Source of the DNA: Meiothermus hypogaeus
GTDB lineage: Bacteria; Deinococcota; Deinococci; Deinococcales; Thermaceae
Direction: 5' to 3'
Assembly (NCBI RefSeq): GCF_003574035.1
Contig: NZ_QWKY01000032.1
Location: 1 to 35,997, forward strand
DNA: 35,997 nt
Notes under the pieces: model-generated
What the model was told of the DNA's origin: nothing
The model's database searches: none
The model's input: only the letters and a program-made list of their open reading frames with translations
Shown here: positions 8,390 to 14,925 of the stretch, piece after piece
Layout of the letters: the number at the start of each line of letters is the position of its first letter
How positions within the stretch are numbered: the stretch's first letter is position 1
Program-made: the position numbers and the translations under genes

Positions 8390-9336
8390 ACGTACTGTTT
8401 GCCAGCGGGGTCGGGCAGCACCGGGGGGTGGCCCTCCTTGCTGGGAATGCTGGGAATCAGGCCATAGGACTCGGCCATGCGGCGCAGGCGGGCCTCGATT
8501 TCTGGGGTGGTGGGGCCCAGGGGTTCTCGCCATTCCTTTTCGCACAGGCCCATCCAGGAGAGCACCGTTTTGAGCGGGATGGGGTTGGTGTCCCAGAAGA
8601 TGGCCTCGTTGGCCTCGAGGCCGTAGTAGTGGAGCTCGAGGGCCTCTTTGTACCGGCCCTCCAGGGTGAGCTGGCACATTTGGGCGGTCTCTTTGGGTAG
8701 CCAGTTGGCAGTGGCGGCGATGGTGCCCACCGCGCCCACGCACATCATGGGGAAGGTCAGGGCCTCGAGGCCGCAGTACACCTTGAAGTCGCGCCCCACC
8801 CGGCGCAACAGCTCCGAAACATACTCGACATCCTTGGAGGAATGCTTGATACCCACGATGTTCTTAAAGTCGTGCCGCAAGCGGGCCACCGTGTCCACCC
8901 TGATTTCGATGCCCGCACGGCCTGGAATGTTGTAGAGCACAATGGGCATCTGCGGCACCGCCTGGGCCACCTGACCAAAAAAGCGGTAGAGCCCCTCCTG
9001 GTTGGGCTTGATGTAGTAGGGCGTGATGACCAGGGCCCCCTGTGCGCCCATCCGGTAGGCCGCCTGGGTGATCTCGAGGGTTTCGTCAAGCCGCAGGGTC
9101 CCGGTGCCGGCCAGGAGGGGCACGCGGCCCCGAATGAAGCGCAGCGCCAGCTCAATGAGGTACTTGCGCTCCTCCACGCTTAGAGTGCCGGGCTCGCCGG
9201 TGGTGCCGCCTACGCTCAGGGCGTGGGAACCGGCCTCTATCTGGCGCTCGATGAGCCGCTCCAGAGCGGCTTCGTCTATGGCACCGTTCTTGAACGGTGT
9301 TACCAGGGGTACGATGCTGCCTTTGAACTCGACCAT
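8386..9336 (-). CDS. Dihydrodipicolinate-synthase-family lyase of the hpa operon
   Basis: A 316-residue class I (Schiff-base) TIM-barrel lyase/synthase of the DapA/NAL family. Signatures are the pyruvate-carboxylate loop VGGTTGEPGTLS, the catalytic Tyr in LYNIPGRAG and the Schiff-base Lys in VGIKHSSKD. It is the first gene of the hpa operon, with an AAAAAGGAG site before the ATG, and it overlaps hpaG by 4 bases. A lysine-biosynthesis role is unlikely because Thermus-type bacteria use the alpha-aminoadipate route. The pathway needs a pyruvate-forming aldolase for 2,4-dihydroxyhept-2-ene-dioate (HpaI), and no HpaI-type class II aldolase is present, so this protein is the natural substitute. That role is inferred. 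Confidence 0.85.
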   Translation of the reverse strand: MVEFKGSIVPLVTPFKNGAIDEAALERLIERQIEAGSHALSVGGTTGEPGTLSVEERKYLIELALRFIRGRVPLLAGTGTLRLDETLEITQAAYRMGAQGALVITPYYIKPNQEGLYRFFGQVAQAVPQMPIVLYNIPGRAGIEIRVDTVARLRHDFKNIVGIKHSSKDVEYVSELLRRVGRDFKVYCGLEALTFPMMCVGAVGTIAATANWLPKETAQMCQLTLEGRYKEALELHYYGLEANEAIFWDTNPIPLKTVLSWMGLCEKEWREPLGPTTPEIEARLRRMAESYGLIPSIPSKEGHPPVLPDPAGKQYV

Positions 9337-9386
9337 GGTACTCCTTTTTGGCTATGTAGCCCAGGTTGCTTATTGCTCCGCAAAGA

Positions 9387-9404
9387 TAGTTAATATATTA
9401 AGTA
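9387..9404. promoter_or_regulatory. Candidate HpaR operator in the divergent hpa/hpaR promoter region
   Basis: TAGTTAATATATTAAGTA is an 18-bp palindrome with one mismatched pair around a perfect TTAATATATTAA core, in the AT-rich 123-base gap between the hpa operon and hpaR. MarR-family regulators typically bind such palindromes and repress both themselves and the divergent operon. A TACAAT -10 element for hpaR lies at 9433-9438, with a poor -35. On the minus strand the palindrome overlaps the likely -10 region of the catabolic operon (TTGCAA near 9422, then TAATAT). Confidence 0.6.
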
Positions 9405-9459
9405 AAACTGTAGCATACTTTGCAAGCCCAGGTACAATTGTCCTTCCAAAAGACCCCCT

Positions 9460-9936
9460 ATGGCTTCCGCCCTTCCCCAAGACCCCTCCACCCGACTCCT
9501 GCGCGACCTTACCCACTCGCTGCCCATGGCCCTTCTGCGCACCCGTGAGGCGGTGGTGCAGCGCTTCAGGGTGGTGCTCTCCCGGCACGGCCTGACCGAG
9601 CAGCAGTGGCGCATTTTGCGGGCGCTCGATGGGCAAGAGGGACTGGAAATATCCCTTCTGGCCGAGCAGTGCCGCATCCTTCTGCCCAGCATGACCGGCA
9701 TTTTGAAGCGCATGGAACAGCGCGGTCTCGTACGGCGCAATGCCAATCAGGCCGATGGCCGCAGCATTCTGGTGAGTCTCACAGCCGATTCGAAGGCCCT
9801 GGTGGAGCGGATCAAGCCCGAGGTGGTGGAGGTCTACGCCGAAATCGAGCGAATCCTGGGCAAGCGCAAGCTCGAGCAGCTCTACGCTCTACTGGAAGAG
9901 CTCGAGAGCGGGCTGAAGGGGTCTGGTCCAGGGTGA
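9460..9936 (+). CDS. hpaR: MarR-family regulator of homoprotocatechuate degradation
   Basis: A 158-residue winged-helix regulator. It has the HpaR-like segment SRHGLTEQQWRILRALDGQEGLEISLLAEQ, the recognition helix ILLPSMTGILKRMEQRGLVRR, and the wing DGRSILVSLT. Dimerisation helices lie at both ends. It diverges from the hpa operon across a palindrome, so the simplest model is that it represses the operon and is released by 4-HPA or homoprotocatechuate. The ATG follows a short 5' leader without a recognisable ribosome site. The gene ends about 5 bases before a bipartite hairpin repeat. Confidence 0.9.
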   Translation: MASALPQDPSTRLLRDLTHSLPMALLRTREAVVQRFRVVLSRHGLTEQQWRILRALDGQEGLEISLLAEQCRILLPSMTGILKRMEQRGLVRRNANQADGRSILVSLTADSKALVERIKPEVVEVYAEIERILGKRKLEQLYALLEELESGLKGSGPG

Positions 9937-9940
9937 TACC

Positions 9941-10062
9941 GGATTCAAAAAGACAGTTTGCAAAACCAAAAACCCCATAGGTTGACTTTTTGAATCCTGG
10001 AGCACACCCTTAGGTCGGGTTTATTCCTTACCGAATGATAAGGAATAAACCGAATCTGGCAT
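9941..10062. repeat. Bipartite hairpin repeat, copy A
   Basis: Hairpin 1 has arms GGATTCAAAAAG (9941-9952) and CTTTTTGAATCC (9986-9997). A CTGGAGCACACCC linker follows. Hairpin 2 has arms GTTTATTCCTTA (10019-10030) and TAAGGAATAAAC (10039-10050), with the tail CGAATCTGGCAT. The element fills the convergent gap between hpaR and the acetyltransferase gene and ends 4 bases from the latter's stop. The A/T runs in hairpin 1 could terminate transcription from both sides. A second copy starts at 12919 and a decayed one is at 26658. Confidence 0.85.
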
Positions 10063-10066
10063 GAGT

Positions 10067-10639
10067 TTAGCTGGAGGTCAGTTTCTCGAGCCAGGCTTCG
10101 TCGCGGGGGGGTTGGAACTCTTCGCGCAACAGACCGAACAAATGAACATCCTCTTTGATGCCCTGGCGGGTCTCGTGCTGCCGCAAAACCCCTTCACGCT
10201 TGAAGCCCAGTTTTTCCACCAGGCTCAGCATCCGGCTGTTGGAACTGTGGACTTCGGCGGTAATGCGTTCCAGGCCCAGTTCGCTAAAGCCATGCCCCAG
10301 CATCTGCAAACCGGCGGCAAACCCCACCCCCTGACCCCGATGGGTCTCATCGCCAATCGCGATGCGCAGGCGTGCCCGTTTTTCCAATGGATTAAGCTCG
10401 CGCAAGTCCACAAACCCCACCAGGTAGCCCTCGGGGTGCTCTGGCGTGGTGACCACAATTCCTTTGCGAACCAGGTCTACGGGGGGGTTGTTGAGCAGGC
10501 GCACGAACCAGTCCTGCAATTGCTCGGCGGGCAACCCCACCGGCCAGCCATTGGCCAGGCAAAAGGCTTCGTCGCGACTCCACTCGAGCACGCGGGGCAG
10601 GTCGCTCATCACCAGCGGACGCAAATACACTTCCAGCAT
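10067..10639 (-). CDS. GNAT-family N-acetyltransferase (RimJ/RimL-like)
   Basis: A 190-residue acetyltransferase. It starts with the usual beta-strand VYLRPLVMSDLPRVLEW. The acetyl-CoA pyrophosphate loop is IGDETHRGQGVGFAAGLQML (the R/Q-x-x-G-x-G/A type), and the C-terminal motif is NSRMLSLVEKLGFKREGVLRQ, as in RimJ/RimL and diamine-acetyltransferase groups. The substrate cannot be told. It stands alone: divergent from the ABC-F gene and convergent with hpaR, with repeat copy A at its 3' end. Confidence 0.85.
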   Translation of the reverse strand: MLEVYLRPLVMSDLPRVLEWSRDEAFCLANGWPVGLPAEQLQDWFVRLLNNPPVDLVRKGIVVTTPEHPEGYLVGFVDLRELNPLEKRARLRIAIGDETHRGQGVGFAAGLQMLGHGFSELGLERITAEVHSSNSRMLSLVEKLGFKREGVLRQHETRQGIKEDVHLFGLLREEFQPPRDEAWLEKLTSS

Positions 10640-10778
10640 CTTCTGCTCACCTTACATCGCCCCTGCGCAAAAAAGGGTGAAAATCGCCGTAATTCACGGG
10701 GCGATACTGGGTTTTATGTTCAGGTTACGCCCACTGCGGCTTTCCAGAAACGAGACCTCCAGTACCAGGGCACTGGCT

Positions 10779-10807
10779 TTGACGGGCGCCGCCGCCCGCG
10801 CTAGGCT
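10779..10807 (+). promoter_or_regulatory. Promoter of the ABC-F gene
   Basis: TTGACG (10779-10784), 17-base spacer, TAGGCT (10802-10807). Transcription should begin about 10814, only a few bases before the GTG at 10817, so the message would be nearly or fully leaderless. Confidence 0.6.
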
Positions 10808-10816
10808 TGAAGGGTT

Positions 10817-12958
10817 GTGGCGCGGCCTAAAGCAAAGACCGAACTCTCTGCAGCCACCCCTATGCCGGCGGCCCGCAGAGGTCTTGGGTTGGCCGGGCCT
10901 CGAGTTTGGCTGCGCTTGAGCCAGGCTGAAAAAGCCTTTGGCGAGCGCATCTTGTTCCAGAAAGCCGACTTTTGGTTGGAGTCAAACGAGCGGGCGGTGC
11001 TGGTTGGGCCGAACGGCGCCGGAAAAAGCACCCTCTTCCAGATCCTTTGTGGCCGCCAACCCCAGGACGATGGCCATCGGGTGCAGTTGCCCGGGGTACG
11101 GGTATTCTACTTGCCCCAGGATTTCCGCCCGGCACCCGGTACCGTCTACGGGTTGGCTCATGCCATTACCCCCCTGCACCGGGCCGAGCTAGAACTGGAG
11201 CGCACCCCGCCCGAACACACGGGCGAGGTGTGGCGCCAAATTCGCGAACTGTCTTTCTGGAAAGGCCGGGTAGCCCGTACCCTGGCCGACTTTGGCCTGG
11301 ATGCACACAGCGACCAGAGCACGGAACAACTTTCCGGTGGCGAGGGGGTGCGCCTGGGATTGGCCATGGCGTTTTTATCGGGCGCCGAGGTTTTGCTTCT
11401 GGACGAACCCACCACCCACCTGGACCTGCGCATGCGGTTGCGCCTGGAGGAGATGCTACTGGCTTACCCCGGCGCAGTGGGGCTCATTTCCCACGACCGA
11501 GCGCTTTTGAGCCGGGTCGCCACCACGGTCTACCACCTGGAAGCTGGGCGTTTGTTCAGGGTAGCAGGAGGGTATGCCACCTACCTGGGGGAGCGTGAGC
11601 GCATCCGGCGAACCCTGGAGAAGGCTCGATTTGAAGCGGAAAAAGAGCGCGAACGTTTGCTGCAGGCCATCCCAGACCGCAGACGACCTGGAACGGATCG
11701 GCGCAAGCGGGAGAAGGCCCTTTTACAAACCCGGGCCGAGCGTATTCAAGTGCCCGATCCGCCTCCCCCCGAGCGTCGCTGGAGCCTGGAGCTGGCCGCC
11801 GAGGGGACCCCAAGGCTGGTGCTGGAGGCCCGGAGACTAAAAAAATCGTATCCCCAGGGGGAAGAACAGACTCGGACGATCATCCGCGAAGCCACCCTGC
11901 GTATTTTTCGGGGCGACCGAATTGCCCTGGTAGGGGCCAACGGGGCTGGCAAGACCACCTTGCTGCGCTTGTTGCTTTCCAGAGAACTGCCCGACGAAGG
12001 TGAACGGATGCTGGGCTATGGGGTGAGCGCAGCCTACCTTGATCAGCTGTACCACGGTCTGGAACCCGACCGGCCCCTCTTTGCGCAGTTCGCCTCGAGG
12101 TTTGGCGAGGCGCGGGCAGCAGTGCTTTTGGGCCGTATGGGCTTTCGCCCTCCACACTGGCACGACACCCCCCGTAGTTTTTCCGGTGGCGAGCGGGCCC
12201 GGGCGGGGCTGGCCTTGCTGGGCGCGCTGCGGGCAGGCTTGCTGGTGATGGACGAGCCTACCAACCACCTCGAGCTCGAGCTACTGGAAGCCCTGGAAAA
12301 GGCCCTGGTTGACTACCCCGGTACGCTGCTCTTTGTCTCGCACGACCGGGCGTTGGTCAGAAAGGTGGCCACCCGGTTCTGGGGGCTGGAGGAGGGGGTG
12401 CTGGTGGAGTACCCCAGCTATGCCGAGGCCGAGGCGGCCATGCTGGGCAAGCCGGCCCTGCGGCTGAACCCCTATGGAGAAACCCCGCCAGAAGCAGAGC
12501 CGCCCCCCGAAGAGCGCGACCTCGAGCAAGAACACACGGCCTTGCTTGAACAACTTGATGAACCGGGCCTGACGGAGCGGAGCCGCCAGCGCCTGCGCGC
12601 CGATCTGCTGGCGCTGGAAGACGCTTTGTACCGCCAGTACGCCCTCGAGTTTTTTCGTCCTTACCCCTACCGCTACCGGGTGCAGCGGGAAGGACTGGAG
12701 GTGTTTGCGGACGAAGAGCTGGGCTTCTGGCGCTTTTGGAGCCGTGAGGAGGCATGCGGCGGCGAGTTCTCAGGCGGCGTGCTGAGCCTGGAAGGAAAGC
12801 CTAGCCCAAGGCTACTGCGGGCCGTCCTGCAGATGGCTTTTGAACTCCTGAGCGCCAGGGTCGTGCGGTATGGCAAGCAGAGCTTTGGCCGAAAGGGCTA
12901 CCTGAAGCAGTTTATGCCGGATTCAAAAAGACAGTTCACAAAACCAAAAAAACCATAG
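10817..12958 (+). CDS. ABC-F family ATPase
   Basis: A 713-residue soluble protein with two ABC cassettes and no membrane segments. ABC-F proteins act on ribosomes (translation factors or antibiotic protection). Cassette 1 has Walker A GPNGAGKST from G64, signature QLSGGE and Walker B LLLDEPTTHLD. Cassette 2 has GANGAGKTT, FSGGERARAG and LVMDEPTNHLE. A charged, helical, Arg/Lys/Glu-rich linker joins them, and a C-terminal extension of about 150 residues follows. I keep the GTG at 10817 because of the promoter just upstream; the homologous part begins only near residue 32, so an ATG at 10862 is possible. The last ~14 codons and the TAG stop are encoded by repeat copy B. Confidence 0.88.
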   Translation: MARPKAKTELSAATPMPAARRGLGLAGPRVWLRLSQAEKAFGERILFQKADFWLESNERAVLVGPNGAGKSTLFQILCGRQPQDDGHRVQLPGVRVFYLPQDFRPAPGTVYGLAHAITPLHRAELELERTPPEHTGEVWRQIRELSFWKGRVARTLADFGLDAHSDQSTEQLSGGEGVRLGLAMAFLSGAEVLLLDEPTTHLDLRMRLRLEEMLLAYPGAVGLISHDRALLSRVATTVYHLEAGRLFRVAGGYATYLGERERIRRTLEKARFEAEKERERLLQAIPDRRRPGTDRRKREKALLQTRAERIQVPDPPPPERRWSLELAAEGTPRLVLEARRLKKSYPQGEEQTRTIIREATLRIFRGDRIALVGANGAGKTTLLRLLLSRELPDEGERMLGYGVSAAYLDQLYHGLEPDRPLFAQFASRFGEARAAVLLGRMGFRPPHWHDTPRSFSGGERARAGLALLGALRAGLLVMDEPTNHLELELLEALEKALVDYPGTLLFVSHDRALVRKVATRFWGLEEGVLVEYPSYAEAEAAMLGKPALRLNPYGETPPEAEPPPEERDLEQEHTALLEQLDEPGLTERSRQRLRADLLALEDALYRQYALEFFRPYPYRYRVQREGLEVFADEELGFWRFWSREEACGGEFSGGVLSLEGKPSPRLLRAVLQMAFELLSARVVRYGKQSFGRKGYLKQFMPDSKRQFTKPKKP

Positions 12959-13186
12959 GTTGTCTTTTTGAATCCTGGAGCACACCCCTCCCGAACGGTT
13001 GGCGAAGAAAGCGTCTCCCTTTCAAGGGGCGGTATCGCCCTCCGCTACGCGGATAACTTCCAAGGGGCGGTATCGCCCTCCGCTACGCGGATAACTTCCA
13101 AGGGGCGGTATCGCCCTCCGCTACGCGGATAACTTCGGCCCTGTTGATTCGTTGCCATTCGGTAACGAATCAACCGAATCTGGTAT
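12919..13186. repeat. Bipartite hairpin repeat, copy B, carrying a tandem-repeat insert
   Basis: Hairpin 1 has 15-bp perfect arms GGATTCAAAAAGACA (12919-12933) and TGTCTTTTTGAATCC (12961-12975). The linker CTGGAGCACACCC follows. Hairpin 2 has arms GTTGATTCGTT (13143-13153) and AACGAATCAAC (13164-13174), and the tail is CGAATCTGGTAT. Compared with copy A the ends are conserved, hairpin-2 arms have changed together so pairing is kept, and the middle is expanded by about 150 bases including three 38-bp units. It lies between convergent abc-f and sufE. The gap 12959-13317 holds nothing else that I can recognise. Confidence 0.85.
13023..13136 (+). repeat. Three tandem copies of a 38-bp unit
   Basis: Identical units at 13023-13060, 13061-13098 and 13099-13136. 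Each unit can fold two small hairpins, GGGCG-gtat-CGCCC and TCCGC-tac-GCGGA. Perfect identity suggests recent expansion inside repeat copy B. Confidence 0.95.
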
Positions 13187-13317
13187 TAAGGGCACAGCCA
13201 TCCAGATTTAATCGAATCCCAACCTGCTCGAGCCAAACGCACAGAAAAACCGCGTTCGGAAAAAGCTGCGGCGGGAATAACTTCTACCCTGACCCCAAAG
13301 CCCTGACCCGCTGGCCC

Positions 13318-13758
13318 TCACTGCGCCTCGCGTACCTGCCGCTTGATGCGCATGAGCACGGCCTGCAAGCCACGCAGCCGCAGGGGTGTGATGATTTCCT
13401 CGAGCCGGGCCAGACTGTAAAAGTCCTCCGGTACGCCCAGAATGGCCTCGGGGCTTTCGCCCTCCAGGCCTTCGGCCAGTAGCCCGGCAAAGGCCCGCAC
13501 CGTGGGGGCTTCCTTGGGGGCGTCGAAGTAGAGGTGAACCTTGCCCTCCTGGAGTTCGGCATGCACGAAGAATGGCGTGGTGCACTCGTGGACTTGCTCG
13601 AGCTTGCCTTGCATGCCCTCGGGCAGGGGGGGCATTTTCTTGGCAAACTCTAAAAGCATCTCGGTCTTGATGACCTTGGGGGCACTTCCCAGCATCTGCA
13701 CCACGCTTTGGAGTTTGGGGGGCAACTGGGCCAGTCGTTCGTCGGCAGTCATAGACAT
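13318..13758 (-). CDS. sufE: SufE-family sulfur acceptor protein
   Basis: A 146-residue SufE-like protein. SufE takes persulfide sulfur from the cysteine desulfurase SufS for Fe-S cluster assembly. The acceptor cysteine is C59, in QVHECTTPFFVHAE. The preceding LPEGMQGKLEQV and the C-terminal FYSLARLEEIITPLRLRGLQAVLMRIK helix match the family. No sufS or other suf genes are beside it. A 53-base gap separates it from the small gene upstream on the same strand, so the two may be co-transcribed. Confidence 0.9.
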   Translation of the reverse strand: MSMTADERLAQLPPKLQSVVQMLGSAPKVIKTEMLLEFAKKMPPLPEGMQGKLEQVHECTTPFFVHAELQEGKVHLYFDAPKEAPTVRAFAGLLAEGLEGESPEAILGVPEDFYSLARLEEIITPLRLRGLQAVLMRIKRQVREAQ

Positions 13759-13811
13759 CAGGGTAAAGGGTCAGGGAGGAAGGGTCTAGGGTTTTGTGCA
13801 CCATGCCGTGC

Positions 13812-14075
13812 TTAGGCGCCCTGACGCACCAACTTGAACAAATCCCGGCCCAGTTCGGCGTAGTTGCGCACGGGCCCGGCCTGGTTGCCGTAGGTCAGGT
13901 ACAAAACCCGGTGAATAGCCAGGGCGGCCTCTTCGCTGCTCTGGACAGTCCGCAGCTTTTCCACAATTTCGCTCACCACCGGCCCATAGAGCTCTTCAAG
14001 GGGAGCCAGCTCACCCATACCCAGGGGGTCGTAGATCTGTAGATAGGTTTGAACCTGCGCCGTGAGGTTATCCAT
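13812..14075 (-). CDS. Small conserved-looking protein of unknown function
   Basis: An 87-residue, mildly acidic, predicted mostly helical soluble protein (start MDNLTAQVQTYLQIYDPLGM). There is no signal peptide, cysteine or known motif. I do not recognise a family. It sits upstream of sufE on the same strand, with ordinary host codon use, and is likely real. Function unknown. Confidence 0.65.
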   Translation of the reverse strand: MDNLTAQVQTYLQIYDPLGMGELAPLEELYGPVVSEIVEKLRTVQSSEEAALAIHRVLYLTYGNQAGPVRNYAELGRDLFKLVRQGA

Positions 14076-14163
14076 GAGCGTGTTTCCTGCAAGGGCCAGA
14101 GGCCCAAGTCCAAAGGCTGGAAGAGCTGGTTTTACCTCGAGTGCTCAACCTTGGAAAGGTTTG

Positions 14164-14841
14164 CTAGGGTGCGGGTGTGACGGTAAACGCTGCACTCTCC
14201 CCCAGGGCCATGTTGAACTGGGTGGGGACGATGGGGGGGTCGGTGCTGATATTGCTGCTGGCCGGGTAAACCTCTACTGCGTACGTGTCGGCGGGATTCA
14301 GGTTAAGGTTGCTGAAGGTGGTGCTGAGGGCCGCGATGATGTTGCGGGCGACCACGGTACTGGTGGTGCGGTTCACCAGGCGCACCAGGTAGCCCGTGGC
14401 CCCACTGCTGGCGGTCCAGGTGGCCGATACGGACTTGGTGGTGGGGTTGTTGCCAATGGTTACGGTGGGCCTGGCGAGGGTGGTGCTGGCATCCACGTTC
14501 AGACTGACTTGTTCGGTTTGCCCGTCGATGGTGGCCGAAAACGTATAGGTACCGCTCGTGAGGGTTTTGGAGGCATCCCACCCAATCTCCCACCACACCC
14601 CCGAGGGGGTGCGGGCCGCGGCGCTTTGCAGGGTAAGGGTCTCGCTGTAGCCGCCCGGCCCGCTTACGCTGACATTAATGCTTTCGGGTTGTTGCTGGGG
14701 CCGCAGAACCAGGATGTAGGCTCTTCCAGTGGTCGTGGCATTGTAGGTGCCGATGGAGGCCTGAAGTTTGGCCTGGGGGACGCTCGAGCACCCGCTCAAG
14801 AGCCCCAGCACTAAGATACCGGCGAGTAGATAACGGTTCAC
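14164..14841 (-). CDS. Lipoprotein with a fibronectin-type-III-like fold
   Basis: A 225-residue predicted surface lipoprotein. The signal peptide ends in the lipobox LLSGC, with the acylated Cys at 18. The Thr/Ser/Val-rich remainder has beta-sandwich character. The segment SATWTASSGATGYLVRLVNRTTSTVV, followed by an NPADTYAVEVYPAS stretch, looks like an FnIII domain, preceded by another immunoglobulin-like repeat. No enzymatic motif is visible, so the role is probably structural or adhesive at the cell envelope. It lies downstream of sigA but beyond that gene's terminator, so it probably has its own promoter in the 84-base gap. Confidence 0.8.
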   Translation of the reverse strand: MNRYLLAGILVLGLLSGCSSVPQAKLQASIGTYNATTTGRAYILVLRPQQQPESINVSVSGPGGYSETLTLQSAAARTPSGVWWEIGWDASKTLTSGTYTFSATIDGQTEQVSLNVDASTTLARPTVTIGNNPTTKSVSATWTASSGATGYLVRLVNRTTSTVVARNIIAALSTTFSNLNLNPADTYAVEVYPASSNISTDPPIVPTQFNMALGESAAFTVTPAP

Positions 14842-14873
14842 AGGTCACCTCGAGGCTGTAGCCTAAAACAGAA

Positions 14874-14904
14874 ATGTGAGAGCTGCCAAACCGGGCTCTC
14901 ACAT
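14874..14904 (-). terminator. Intrinsic terminator after sigA
   Basis: A 10-bp perfect stem (ATGTGAGAGC / GCTCTCACAT) with an 11-base loop, followed on the minus strand by TTCTGTTTT. It lies 21 bases after the sigA stop. Confidence 0.75.
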
Positions 14905-14925
14905 CCTTGCTTATTCCCTGGCCGA

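Noticed and set aside
8390-8743. Upstream extension of hpaG to 382 residues
   Set aside because: The extra sequence is out-of-frame translation of the DapA-like gene; the ATG at 8389 gives the normal N-terminus.
8386-9336. Lysine-pathway dihydrodipicolinate synthase (dapA)
   Set aside because: Operon position with hpa genes and the known alpha-aminoadipate lysine route of Thermus-type bacteria argue against it.
10061-10804. 247-codon open frame opposite the acetyltransferase
   Set aside because: The acetyltransferase on the minus strand has clear GNAT motifs; the opposite frame has none.
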